The notes under the pieces: model-generated | Database searches by the model: none | Told to the model about the DNA's origin: nothing | What the model saw: the letters and a program-made list of their open reading frames with translations, nothing else | Shown: piece by piece, positions 1 to 7,994 of the stretch | How the letters are laid out: the number at the start of each line of letters is the position of its first letter | How positions within the stretch are numbered: the first letter of the stretch is position 1 | Position numbers and translations under genes: made by a program | Assembly: GCF_040045035.1 (NCBI RefSeq) | Contig: NZ_JBDZDS010000001.1 | Location: 372,001-436,000, forward strand | Source: Pseudaminobacter sp040045035 | Lineage (GTDB): Bacteria > Pseudomonadota > Alphaproteobacteria > Rhizobiales > Rhizobiaceae | Length of the DNA stretch: 64,000 bases | Direction of reading: 5' to 3'

Positions 1-404
1 GCCTGCCCGAGCACTTCATCGGCCGCCATCCGTTCCCCGGACCTGGCCTGGCGATCCGCTGCCCAGGCGGCATCACGCGTGAGAAGCTCGAGATCCTGCG
101 CGAGGCCGACGCGATCTATCTCGACGAGATCCGCAAGGCCGGTCTCTACGACGCAATCTGGCAGGCCTTCGCGGTGCTGCTGCCGGTGCAGACCGTGGGC
201 GTGATGGGCGACGGCCGAACCTACGAATTCGTCTGCGCGCTGCGCGCCGTCACCTCCATCGACGGCATGACCGCCGACTTCTACCACTACGACATGGAAT
301 TCCTCGGCCGCGCGGCAACCCGCATCATCAACGAAGTGCGCGGTATCAACCGCGTCGTCTACGACGTGACCTCGAAGCCGCCCGGCACAATCGAGTGGGA
401 ATGA
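1..404 (+). CDS. guaA: GMP synthase (glutamine-hydrolysing), C-terminal part
   Basis: This is the 3' end of guaA; the gene begins before the window and the reading frame enters at base 3. GuaA converts XMP to GMP with glutamine as nitrogen donor, the last step of guanine nucleotide synthesis. The visible 133 residues are the GMP-synthase C-terminal dimerisation domain, with the conserved stretch HPFPGPGLAIR near the start and the closing motif DVTSKPPGTIEWE, which ends nearly all family members. The stop is TGA at 402-404. It faces the L,D-transpeptidase gene convergently across about 175 bp. Confidence 0.97.
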   Translation, partial: LPEHFIGRHPFPGPGLAIRCPGGITREKLEILREADAIYLDEIRKAGLYDAIWQAFAVLLPVQTVGVMGDGRTYEFVCALRAVTSIDGMTADFYHYDMEFLGRAATRIINEVRGINRVVYDVTSKPPGTIEWE

Positions 405-411
405 AATGATA

Positions 412-435
412 TAGCTTGCGGCGTTTCGCGAGCTA
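412..435 (+). terminator. Possible guaA terminator hairpin
   Basis: Eight bases after the guaA stop, TAGCTTGCG (412-420) pairs with CGCGAGCTA (427-435), with one G-U wobble and a 6-nt loop. There is no immediate T-run; a T-rich stretch lies near 461-475. This is weak support for an intrinsic terminator. The rest of the spacer to 580 holds only a CAGAGCCC/GGGCTCTG inverted repeat (485-514) and no gene. Confidence 0.4.
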
Positions 436-580
436 TCGGCACAATAGCATAAGCACCTGATTTTTAATCTTTTGTCTCCGATCAGAGCCCCGCGCCTGGA
501 AGCGATGGGCTCTGACTACGTCAGTTCACGCGCCAAACTGGCCCAACCGATGAAGAGGGACACGTGGATCGACCGGGCCG

Positions 581-1291
581 CTACAGGACGACGACCTTCG
601 CTCCCTTGCGCACCCGTTCGTAGAGGTCGATGACGTCGTTGTTCAGCATGCGGATGCAGCCGGCGGAGACGGCCTTGCCGATGCTGTCCGGCTGGTTGGT
701 GCCGTGGATCCGGTAGTAGGTATCCTGGCCGTCCTTGAAGAGGTAGAGGGCTCGGGCGCCGAGCGGGTTGCCGGGACCGCCCTCGACACCGTTCTCATGC
801 TTTTTGTAACGCTCCGGCGCGCGGGCGATCATGCTGTCGGTCGGCCGCCAGCGCGGCCACTCCTGCTTGTAGGCGACGTCGGCCGTGCCGCTGAAGCCGC
901 GCCCCGCGGCGCCGACGCCGACGCCGTAGCGCAGCGCCTTGCCGTCGGTCTGGACCAGGTAGAGGAAGCGGTTGTTCGGATCGACGACAAGGGTGCCCGG
1001 GGCATGGTCGGTGGGATAGTCGACGAGTTGGCGCTGGTATTTCTGCGGGATGCCCGCCAGGTCTTCCACTGGCACTGGGAAGCGCTCGTTCTGTCGCGGT
1101 CCGTAGCGCGGCGGCGTGGCCGAAGCGGACGGCTCCTCGACCACCGCAGGCAGCGACTCGGGCGCTGCCGGCTGAGGCGACAGGAGCGCCACATTGGAAG
1201 CGCTGGTGGTGCAGGCGCCAAGCCCCATGCATGCCAGCAGGGCCAGCGCCGTGAGCACACTTCGTGCCTGGCCGTCCATTTCGTCGATCAT
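581..1291 (-). CDS. L,D-transpeptidase (YkuD family) lipoprotein
   Basis: This 236-residue cell-wall enzyme is predicted to make 3-3 peptidoglycan cross-links or attach proteins to the wall. The N-terminus is a lipoprotein signal with lipobox LGAC, giving a lipidated Cys at residue 27, so it should sit on a periplasmic membrane face. The YkuD domain fills the second half, with HGTN at about 196 and the catalytic motif SAGCIR with Cys at about 212. An AAGGA sequence lies 8 nt before the ATG. It starts 16 bp after the dsbA-like gene and is probably co-transcribed with it from the boxed promoter at 2052-2068. Its catalytic thiol makes the neighbouring oxidoreductase functionally interesting. Confidence 0.93.
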   Translation of the reverse strand: MIDEMDGQARSVLTALALLACMGLGACTTSASNVALLSPQPAAPESLPAVVEEPSASATPPRYGPRQNERFPVPVEDLAGIPQKYQRQLVDYPTDHAPGTLVVDPNNRFLYLVQTDGKALRYGVGVGAAGRGFSGTADVAYKQEWPRWRPTDSMIARAPERYKKHENGVEGGPGNPLGARALYLFKDGQDTYYRIHGTNQPDSIGKAVSAGCIRMLNNDVIDLYERVRKGAKVVVL

Positions 1292-1307
1292 TCGTATGTC
1301 CTTCGAG

Positions 1308-2003
1308 TTACTTATTGCCGCGCGCCCGCGCGTCGGAAATCACTTGCTTGAAGCCGGCTTCGTCCAGCGCCGAGGCGACGAGGAAGGGGCCGATGAGGAA
1401 AACGGGCGTGCCGACGAGGCCGAGCGCGTCGGCTTGGGCGCCGTGGCGGCGCATCAGTTCAGTGATGTCGCCGTCCTTGTCCTTGCTGTCGCGGTCCAGC
1501 CGCGCCATGTCCACGCCAGCGGCAGCGACCGCCTTGCGCATCCTGTCCTCGGACACCTTGCCGCCCGGAATGGACATCAGCGCGTGGTGAACTTCTTGGT
1601 ACTTGCCCTGATAGTGGGCGGCCAGCGCCAGCCGCGCGCCATAGATTGAGGCTGTGCTGAGGATCGGCCAGTCCTTGTAGACGAGGCGGACCTTGCCGTC
1701 GGCGCGCACGACCTTGTCGAGCGGCGCCATCGTCCTTTTGCAGTAGGGACAGTTGTAGTCGAAGAAATAGACGATGGTGACGTCGCCCTTGGCATTGCCC
1801 GCCTTGGGGTCCGCGGGATCGTTGAGGATCATCTCGGTCGAGAGACCATCGTCCTTGGCGTACGCTTGCGGCACAAAGCCCACAGCGGCGAGCGAGGCCA
1901 ACATGGCCAGCGCGGAGCGGCGGGGAATACGCGCGGCGCCATGGGTTTCGACAGGGCCGGTTTTTGCAATCACGGGCGTGATCCGGGGAGGGGTGGTCGA
2001 CAT
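1308..2003 (-). CDS. DsbA-family thiol:disulfide oxidoreductase (DsbA/ScsC/DsbG-like)
   Basis: This 231-residue exported thioredoxin-fold protein has the active site CPYC (residues 85-88 from this start) and a cis-proline loop GTPVFLIG near the C-terminus. The N-terminus carries IPRRSALAML followed by a hydrophobic run ending AYA, which could be a Tat or Sec signal. I chose the ATG at 2003 because GAGG lies upstream at good spacing. The longer frame starts with a GTG at 2051 that abuts the regulatory box. It could oxidise, isomerise or protect envelope thiols. It leads a two-gene unit with the L,D-transpeptidase and is divergent from the sensor kinase. Confidence 0.92.
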   Translation of the reverse strand: MSTTPPRITPVIAKTGPVETHGAARIPRRSALAMLASLAAVGFVPQAYAKDDGLSTEMILNDPADPKAGNAKGDVTIVYFFDYNCPYCKRTMAPLDKVVRADGKVRLVYKDWPILSTASIYGARLALAAHYQGKYQEVHHALMSIPGGKVSEDRMRKAVAAAGVDMARLDRDSKDKDGDITELMRRHGAQADALGLVGTPVFLIGPFLVASALDEAGFKQVISDARARGNK

Positions 2004-2051
2004 GGGAGCGGCCTCGATTTCTGGAATTGGGGCCGAGAAGGTCCGGTGCAC

Positions 2052-2068
2052 CTTAAGGCAGGCTTAAG
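2052..2068 (-). promoter_or_regulatory. PmrA/QseB-type box in front of dsbA-ldt
   Basis: CTTAAG (2052-2057), five bases, CTTAAG (2063-2068): two direct hexamers with an 11-bp repeat. The site lies 49 bp upstream of the dsbA-like ATG. It is one of four identical-spacing copies around this module and matches the box (C/T)TTAAG-N5-CTTAAG known for PmrA-type regulators. Confidence 0.75.
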
Positions 2069-2153
2069 AGCAAAAGAAAATCCGCACGTGCCAAAAGAAA
2101 CAATGTGTTGCACAAGCCGCACAGATGCCGTTGCGGCGTCTTGCGCACGCTTT

Positions 2154-2170
2154 CTTAAGTTTGCCTTAAG
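2154..2170 (+). promoter_or_regulatory. PmrA/QseB-type box in front of the sensor kinase gene
   Basis: CTTAAG (2154-2159), five bases, CTTAAG (2165-2170), 70 bp upstream of the kinase ATG. It lies in the same divergent spacer as the dsbA box, about 100 bp away, so one regulator could drive both directions. Confidence 0.7.
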
Positions 2171-2239
2171 GCGCCGGCATCAGGAAGGCAGCGGTGCCAT
2201 CGCGCCGACCTGAGGGCGCTGCGAAGCGAAGGTGAACCG

Positions 2240-3610
2240 ATGCATTCTATGCGAACCCGGCTGTTCGTGATTCTGATCCTGACCACGGGGCTGGTGTGGC
2301 TTTCGGCTGTTGCGTGGGTATTCTTCAGTACCGGCTCGCAGCTTGAGCGCGTACTGGATGCCAGGCTCATGGAGGCGGCCCGCATGGTCAACTCCATGGT
2401 GACGCGGCGCGCGCTAGGAACCGGCGAGGGGGCCGTCTTGCCTCCCATCGCGACAGAGCCGCATTCAGCCTACGATCGCCAGCTTTCATGTCAGATCTGG
2501 TCGCTGAACGGGGCGCTGGTCAGCCAGTCCGAAGGCGCGCCGGAAGCGAAGCTCTCAGAACGTCAGCAAGGCTTTTCCAATACGGTCATCAACGGCGAAA
2601 CCTGGCGCGTCTACACCGTGGACAACCCGGAGGCTGGGGTTCGGGTGATGGTGGGGGATCGAATCTATTTCCGCAACCATCTGGTGAACAATGTCACTGC
2701 CGGCGTTTTGTTGCCGGCGCTGCTCATCCTGCCGGTGCTGGCCGGGTTGATCTGGCTGAGCGTCGGGCGCGGGCTGATGCCGCTCAGCCGCATCGCAAAG
2801 GAACTGTCGGTGCGGCAAGCTTCCGATCTCAGCCCTATCGAGGACGTAAGCACGGCAAGCGAATTGCAGCCGGTGCTGAAGGCGATCAACGTGCTGTTCC
2901 AGCGTGTCTCGCAGGCGCGCGACCGCGAGCGCGACTTCACCGCTTTTGCCGCGCACGAACTGCGAACGCCGATGTCCGGCCTCAAAACGCAGGCGCAGAT
3001 CGCGTTGGCCAGCAACGATCCCGCGATCCGGGAAAAGGCGCTTGCCCAGATCGTGGTTGGCGTTGACCGGACCGGCCGCTTGGTGCGGCAATTGCTGGAT
3101 ATCGCATCGCTCGATTCCGGCGCCGAGACGGCGACCGACGAGCATTTCAATGCCGGCAGGCAGCTGGAGATTATCGCTGGCGAGCTCGTTGCTAATACGG
3201 GCGGGACTGCCAACATTGCCTTCGATGCCGACCTCTCGGCGCTCGAACTGCGCATGTCGCCGGAGCTCTTCAGGCTTGCCGCACGCAACCTGATAGAGAA
3301 TGCGTTGCATCATTCGCCACAGGGCGGGCATGTATCCTGCCGGCTTGCCGAAGGCGGGGCCAGCGTGGCGATCTGGATCGAGGACGAAGGCCCGGGCATC
3401 CCGGATGAGGAGCTAGCGCGGGTGACGGAACGCTTCTTCCGGGGACGCTTCAGGTCCGCAGTCGGCAGCGGCCTCGGGCTCAGCATTGTCGAGATGGCGC
3501 TCGACCATGGCGGCGCGCGTCTTGAGATGCGCAACCGGCCGGAAGGCGGGCTCGCCGTCGGCATTGTCATCGCCGACGACAGGGTGGCACGGCAAGCCGC
3601 GGCCACCTGA
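2240..3610 (+). CDS. Two-component sensor histidine kinase, QseC/PmrB-like
   Basis: This 456-residue membrane kinase has a TM helix at about 7-30, a periplasmic sensor domain at 31-150 containing TWRVYT (as in QseC), a second TM helix at about 153-175, a HAMP-like linker, the phospho-acceptor H-box AAHELRTPMSG with His239, an N-box NLIENALHHS, and ATP-binding glycine motifs DEGPGIP and GSGLGLSIV. AAGGTG precedes the ATG. Its partner is very probably the response regulator at 6882-7544, though the thiol genes lie between them. It ends 9 bp from the convergent tlpA-like gene. The signal is unknown; metal or envelope redox stress is an inference from context. Confidence 0.93.
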   Translation: MHSMRTRLFVILILTTGLVWLSAVAWVFFSTGSQLERVLDARLMEAARMVNSMVTRRALGTGEGAVLPPIATEPHSAYDRQLSCQIWSLNGALVSQSEGAPEAKLSERQQGFSNTVINGETWRVYTVDNPEAGVRVMVGDRIYFRNHLVNNVTAGVLLPALLILPVLAGLIWLSVGRGLMPLSRIAKELSVRQASDLSPIEDVSTASELQPVLKAINVLFQRVSQARDRERDFTAFAAHELRTPMSGLKTQAQIALASNDPAIREKALAQIVVGVDRTGRLVRQLLDIASLDSGAETATDEHFNAGRQLEIIAGELVANTGGTANIAFDADLSALELRMSPELFRLAARNLIENALHHSPQGGHVSCRLAEGGASVAIWIEDEGPGIPDEELARVTERFFRGRFRSAVGSGLGLSIVEMALDHGGARLEMRNRPEGGLAVGIVIADDRVARQAAAT

Positions 3611-3619
3611 GCAGCCCGG

Positions 3620-4420
3620 CTACTCTTGCAGTTCTGCGATGCCGGCCGACAGGGCCTCGCGGGAAATCTCGCCCATATGGATGGAGCGAAGCCTGCCATC
3701 AGCTCCGATGAACAGCGTGGCGGGCAGGCCGGGCGTCGTATAGTGGCGCGAGAATCGGCCAAGCCCATCGAGCAGAACGGTGTCGAGGGCGAGGCCTTCG
3801 GCTTCGAGGTAGGATCTGACCGCCGCTTCGTCCTCGCCCTGATTCACGAACAGGAAGGTCGCCTCGTCATTGGTGGCAGCGACATCGGCCATCATCGGCA
3901 TTTCGCGCCGGCAGGGCGGACACCAGGATGCCCAGAGATTGACCACCATCGGCTTGCCGGTCAGCGACGTCGGCGTGACGGCGCTTCCATCAAGGGCCTG
4001 GTACGTCCCGGAAGGCAACGGTGTGGGCGGCACACCCGCCGTGAGCTGGATGACGAGCATGGCGGTGAAGGCGGCGGCGGCCGCGGGCACCGATGTCCAA
4101 ATCAGCAGGCGCGGCTGCCGGCGCAGGTAGATGAGCGTGATCGCCAGGGCGGCAGCGATGCCGGCGGGGATCGAGAAACCGCCCTGCCACACTGCCAGCG
4201 TCCGCATCGGTTCGGCACTAAAACTGTCGAAATGCCTGGCGACATGGCCGAGCCTAGCGCCGATGAGGAAGGCCAGCCCGGCCCTCCACGACCAACCGGA
4301 AAAACGTGCATCAACGTAGCGGACCAGAAGTTCGGCTCCGGCAAGGAAGATGCCGATGGCAAGCACGGCCGCGAAACGGTCCGGAGAGAACATCAGAGGG
4401 CCGATGGAAAAGGCACGCAT
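3620..4420 (-). CDS. TlpA-type thioredoxin on an Lgt-like membrane domain
   Basis: This 266-residue protein has two parts. Residues 1-125 form several membrane segments resembling half of prolipoprotein diacylglyceryl transferase (IGARLGHV, then LAVWQGGFS), but the HGG-type catalytic histidine expected after the GG is absent. Residues 135-266 form a TlpA/ResA-like thioredoxin domain with WASWCPPC (Cys167/Cys170) and the cis-proline loop GLPATLFIG. The active site should face the periplasm as a membrane-tethered thiol reductase, comparable in role to ScsD. The gene starts 9 bp after dsbD and is probably co-transcribed with it. The Lgt-like part may be only an anchor. Confidence 0.88.
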   Translation of the reverse strand: MRAFSIGPLMFSPDRFAAVLAIGIFLAGAELLVRYVDARFSGWSWRAGLAFLIGARLGHVARHFDSFSAEPMRTLAVWQGGFSIPAGIAAALAITLIYLRRQPRLLIWTSVPAAAAAFTAMLVIQLTAGVPPTPLPSGTYQALDGSAVTPTSLTGKPMVVNLWASWCPPCRREMPMMADVAATNDEATFLFVNQGEDEAAVRSYLEAEGLALDTVLLDGLGRFSRHYTTPGLPATLFIGADGRLRSIHMGEISREALSAGIAELQE

Positions 4421-4429
4421 GATCTTCGC

Positions 4430-6232
4430 CTAGCGTTTCGCCTGTGCTGCAGAGGCGACGAGCGCATCGGCACTCACCTCTCCGACAAGGCGCGTGCGGT
4501 CGGCCTCGACGGCGTCAGGGGTGAAGAAGATCATTGTCGGTGGCCCGACCACGGCAAGTTCCTTCATCAGGCTCCGGTTCGCATCATCGAGCCGCGACAG
4601 GTCGACCTTGACGCGCCGAAATCCGGAAAGGCTGTCGGCCACTTGTCGCGCCGACAACACGTCGCGCTCGATGGCTGCACAGGTGACGCACCAGTCGGCG
4701 GTGAAGTAGACCAGCGTTGGCCTGCCATCGGCAGCAGCGGTGGCAATAGCGCTGTGCAGTTCGGCTGAGGACGAGACCTTGGCAAAGTCGAGCGAGGGGC
4801 TGCTGGCGGCGGGCGCCTGAGACAGGGTGAGATGCGCCAACGGACGCAGCGGATCGCTGCCGCCGGAGGCAGCGCCGATGCCGAGGATCAGCGCATAGAG
4901 TGCGAGCCCCATGCCGGCGCCTTTGCGCAGTCTGCGCGCGGCTGTGGCGTCGCTGCCCGGCGCGTCGAAGGCGCCGACGAACACGGAGGCGGTCATCGCC
5001 AGTGCAGCCCACAACGCGAGCGTCGCCGGTGGCGGCAGCAGGCGCGCTGCCATCCACACCGCCATGCCGAGCAGCACGAAACCGAAGACATGTTTGACAT
5101 CCTCCATCCAGCCGCCGGCTTTCGGCAGAGCGCGGCTGCCGAGCGTGCCGAAGGCGATGAGCGGTATGCCCTGGCCGAAGCCGAGTCCGAACAGGGCCGC
5201 TGCGCCGAGCCAGGCGTCGCCGGTCTGGGCGATGTAGAGCAAGGCGGCCGCCAGCGGAGCGGTCACGCAGGGACCTACGATCAGCGCCGAGGTGAAGCCG
5301 ATGGCGGCAGCGCCAGCTATCGATCCGCGCCGGCCGCTCTGGCCGCCGGCGATGCGGTTGACCCAGGCCGATGGAAGCTGGATTTCGAACAGGCCGAACA
5401 TGGAGAGGGCGAGGACAAAGAAGATCGCCGCCACCGTGCCGACGGCAAAGGGCGACTGCAGCACGATCTGCAGGTTTTGGCCGGACCATGCGGCGGCAAT
5501 GCCAAGCAACCCGAAGGCGCTAGCCATGGCCAGGACATAGGTAAGCGACAGGACAAAACCCCGGCGCGGGGTCAGCGTTTCGCCCGAGCGCGCCAGGGTG
5601 GCGCCGAGGATCGGGAACATTGGGAGCACGCAGGGCGTGAAGGCAAGCAGCAGCCCGAAGACAAGGAAGCTTGCCACTACCCAGAGCGATCCGCCGTCGG
5701 CCAATAGCGAGGCGACCATTCCGCCGGAGGCCGCGTCTTGCGACAGGTGGAAATCTGGTGCGCCTGCACCCTCGTCCGAGGGCGTTTGCGGCGCGGGGCC
5801 GAAGCCTACGACAACCGGCTCGATCTCGAGCGTCGCGATTTTCACCGAGCGCGTCTGGGGCGGATAGCAGATCGAATCCTTCTTGCAACCCTGATAGGTC
5901 AGCAGGATTTCAGCGGGGGTTCCCTCCGGCAGATGCGCCGAGGCCGAGCCGTAATAGACTTCCGAGACGCCGAAGTTCGGATCGTCTTCCCTGGTTCCTT
6001 CGCTGGTCTCGAGCTTCAGCGCCGCTCCGCCGGCGGAGTTCTTCGCCTCGATATGATCGCGATAGAGGTAGTAGCCATCGGCAATTGCCCATTCGAAGGT
6101 CATGCCGCCATCGGGAGCATGGGCGGCCGTCAGCCTGAATGCTTCGTCCGGTTGCAGCAGGTTGGGCTGCTGGGCAGCGGCCGAAACGATGCCTCCGAGG
6201 AGGATGAGGAATGCGGCAAGGAATCTGGTCAT
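4430..6232 (-). CDS. dsbD: Thiol:disulfide interchange protein DsbD
   Basis: This 600-residue inner-membrane reductant conduit carries electrons from cytoplasmic thioredoxin to periplasmic thiol proteins. It has all three DsbD domains: a signal peptide and N-terminal alpha domain with GCKKDSICYPP (Cys116/Cys122), an eight-helix beta domain with FTPCVLPMFP and VGPCVTAPL, and a C-terminal gamma thioredoxin domain with WCVTC (Cys515/Cys518). I chose the ATG at 6232 because a signal peptide follows directly; the frame runs open further upstream without coding character. The gene sits between the small thioredoxin (76 bp upstream) and the tlpA-like gene, its likely partners. Confidence 0.96.
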   Translation of the reverse strand: MTRFLAAFLILLGGIVSAAAQQPNLLQPDEAFRLTAAHAPDGGMTFEWAIADGYYLYRDHIEAKNSAGGAALKLETSEGTREDDPNFGVSEVYYGSASAHLPEGTPAEILLTYQGCKKDSICYPPQTRSVKIATLEIEPVVVGFGPAPQTPSDEGAGAPDFHLSQDAASGGMVASLLADGGSLWVVASFLVFGLLLAFTPCVLPMFPILGATLARSGETLTPRRGFVLSLTYVLAMASAFGLLGIAAAWSGQNLQIVLQSPFAVGTVAAIFFVLALSMFGLFEIQLPSAWVNRIAGGQSGRRGSIAGAAAIGFTSALIVGPCVTAPLAAALLYIAQTGDAWLGAAALFGLGFGQGIPLIAFGTLGSRALPKAGGWMEDVKHVFGFVLLGMAVWMAARLLPPPATLALWAALAMTASVFVGAFDAPGSDATAARRLRKGAGMGLALYALILGIGAASGGSDPLRPLAHLTLSQAPAASSPSLDFAKVSSSAELHSAIATAAADGRPTLVYFTADWCVTCAAIERDVLSARQVADSLSGFRRVKVDLSRLDDANRSLMKELAVVGPPTMIFFTPDAVEADRTRLVGEVSADALVASAAQAKR

Positions 6233-6308
6233 GTCTCGAACCTGTTGGAAGAGCGGCGCCGATGCTGGCCGGCCTGGGGCCCGTTGTGGGGTGGCCGGGC
6301 AGCCTGCG

Positions 6309-6815
6309 CTAACTGGCGAAGGGCTGCAGGCGGGCGACGAGATTGCCGGTGCGGAAGGAGCCGACCGAGCGCGTGTTGCGATATTCCTGTCCGGTCGCGG
6401 TCTGCACGATGAACAGCGTCGGCGGTCCGTCGGCACGCAGATGGCGCAGCAGTTCGCGGTTGGCGTCGTCCATTGCGGTCACGTCTACCTTGATCAGGCC
6501 CACATGCTCCAACAGACGCATGACCTGTCGGTCAGGCAGGATTTTGGTATCGATGGTTCTGCAAAAGGCGCACCATTTGGCGCCGATGTCGACCAGGGCG
6601 GCTGTCTTGTGCGGGGCAAGCGCGTCAAGAGCCGCACGATATTCGGCCAGGCTTGTAACCACGGGCGCGGAGACGGCCGGCCATACCGGGCGAGCAAGAA
6701 GCGATGCGCCGGCCATGACCGGCAGCCCCAGTACCAGCGCCCGGCGGAGGCGGAATGAGCACTCTTCGTGGCCGCCACCGGGAGAAAGGCGAGGGGATGG
6801 TCGACTGTCCTGCAT
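6309..6815 (-). CDS. Exported thioredoxin-like protein resembling the DsbD gamma domain
   Basis: This 168-residue protein has a hydrophobic segment at about 25-45 (signal or anchor), then a thioredoxin domain with active site WCAFC (Cys82/Cys85). The downstream pattern VDVTAMDDANRELL...GPPTLF closely matches VDLSRLDDANRSLM...GPPTMI in the gamma domain of the neighbouring DsbD, so it looks like a duplicated, separately encoded gamma domain. It probably accepts electrons from DsbD or supplements it in the periplasm. GGAG precedes the ATG. A CTTAAG box lies 46 bp upstream, so this gene probably leads the trx-dsbD-tlpA operon. Confidence 0.88.
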   Translation of the reverse strand: MQDSRPSPRLSPGGGHEECSFRLRRALVLGLPVMAGASLLARPVWPAVSAPVVTSLAEYRAALDALAPHKTAALVDIGAKWCAFCRTIDTKILPDRQVMRLLEHVGLIKVDVTAMDDANRELLRHLRADGPPTLFIVQTATGQEYRNTRSVGSFRTGNLVARLQPFAS

Positions 6816-6860
6816 CGTCGTGCTGCTCCGTTGCGATTGGCACCGACCTCGTTTCCCAAG

Positions 6861-6877
6861 CTTAAGCCAGGCTTAAG
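6861..6877 (-). promoter_or_regulatory. PmrA/QseB-type box in front of trx-dsbD-tlpA
   Basis: CTTAAG (6861-6866), five bases, CTTAAG (6872-6877), 46 bp upstream of the thioredoxin ATG and just after the response-regulator stop at 6882. Same spacing and orientation rule as the other three copies. Confidence 0.75.
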
Positions 6878-6881
6878 AGCC

Positions 6882-7544
6882 TCAAGATTCGGTGCCGAGC
6901 CGATAGCCGAGGCCCCGCACGGTCTCGATGAGGCCGGGGCCCAGCTTGGCGCGCAGGTGATGAATGTGAACCTCCACGGCGTTGCTTTCCACCTCCTCCT
7001 GCCAACCATAGAGCTTGTCTTCCAGCTGGGCCTTGGAGAAGATCCTACCTGGATAACTCATCAGCACCTGCAGGGTTGCAAACTCCCGCCGAGACAGGCG
7101 CATTTGCCTGCCGGCTCGCTCCACCAGCTGGCTAGCGGGCACCAGCCTGATGTCGCGCCATTGCAATTCGGCGTTTGATCGACCGTTGGAGCGACGGGTG
7201 AGCGCGCGCAGACGCGCGGCGACCTCGTCGAGATCAAACGGCTTGCCCAGATAGTCGTCGGCGCCGCTGTCAAGGCCGGCGATGCGGTCGGCCACGCGAT
7301 CTCGGGCGGTGAGCAGCAGCACCGGCATCTCGTCCCGAGCTGCCCGCAAAGATTTCAGCACGTCGAGCCCGGAGCCGTCAGGCAGCATCAGGTCGAGCAC
7401 GACGGCATCGAAACTGCCTGCCGCCAGCGCAGCCAACGCACTTTCGCAGGTGGCAACTGCATCGGCGGTGAAGCCAGCAAGCGACAGACCGACCTTCAGC
7501 CCGTCGCGAAGGATATCGTCATCCTCGACGATCAGTATTCGCAT
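6882..7544 (-). CDS. OmpR-family response regulator, QseB/PmrA-like
   Basis: This 220-residue regulator has an N-terminal receiver domain (acidic pocket EDD at 7-9, phospho-acceptor Asp51 in LDLMLPDG, Lys in LGKPF) and a C-terminal winged-helix DNA-binding domain ending VEVHIHHLRAKLG...TVRGLGYRL. The sequence pattern, including ADDYLGKPF and SNAVEVHIHHLR, is that of QseB/PmrA. The start is the ATG at 7544 (MRILIVEDD); the open frame upstream is not coding. A box 44 bp before the start suggests autoregulation. The likely kinase is at 2240-3610. Confidence 0.95.
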   Translation of the reverse strand: MRILIVEDDDILRDGLKVGLSLAGFTADAVATCESALAALAAGSFDAVVLDLMLPDGSGLDVLKSLRAARDEMPVLLLTARDRVADRIAGLDSGADDYLGKPFDLDEVAARLRALTRRSNGRSNAELQWRDIRLVPASQLVERAGRQMRLSRREFATLQVLMSYPGRIFSKAQLEDKLYGWQEEVESNAVEVHIHHLRAKLGPGLIETVRGLGYRLGTES

Positions 7545-7587
7545 CGTCCTGTTTCCGTTTTGGTCGGGGCGCGCATTGCGATTCCTC

Positions 7588-7604
7588 CTTAAGGCAGCCT
7601 TAAG
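7588..7604 (-). promoter_or_regulatory. PmrA/QseB-type box in front of the response regulator gene
   Basis: CTTAAG (7588-7593), five bases, CTTAAG (7599-7604), 44 bp upstream of the regulator ATG. It fits autoregulation. Confidence 0.75.
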
Positions 7605-7610
7605 AGGCAA

Positions 7611-7994
7611 TGGTATGTCTGTCTCGCAATTCCGGCATCACCACCGGTGTATCGGCTGTGTTGCCGTTGATGGAACTCGGGGTCGGGAGAGACTAGGGAC
7701 GGGTTCGCGAGCCTATATGTGACATGCAACCAAAGATAGTATATATCATTTCGAATTGACACGTAAGGATTGTGTTGCAATTGTTACCACTCCGGATCAT
7801 CGGATGCCTGCCCAAGTAGAATCAATGAATTAGGGCAACAAGGGGAAGAAGGCGAAAGCGTTGCGCGCCGACGCCAAATGAGAGGGTCGCATTCATCAAC
7901 GACCGGGAGGGTTTCGTTCGAATAGAGAAGCCTTCCGCAGCTTGTCCTGAGGTACTCGGCTTATACATTGTACTTTCGTGAGGAGTGCGATGAC
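7611..7994. other. Intergenic spacer without a visible gene
   Basis: About 380 bp separate the divergent response regulator and the molybdenum enzyme genes. The middle (about 7720-7830) is noticeably AT-rich. TTGACA at 7756-7761 could be a -35 element reading right, but no good -10 follows at 17 bp. I see no RNA gene and no convincing ORF. Confidence 0.5.

Noticed and set aside
2052..7604. The four CTTAAG repeats as CtrA sites
   Set aside because: CTTAAG-N5-CTTAAG also fits TTAA-N7-TTAA, but every half-site is a full CTTAAG and none has the TTAAC end of CtrA sites. A PmrA/QseB-type regulator is encoded in the same cluster.
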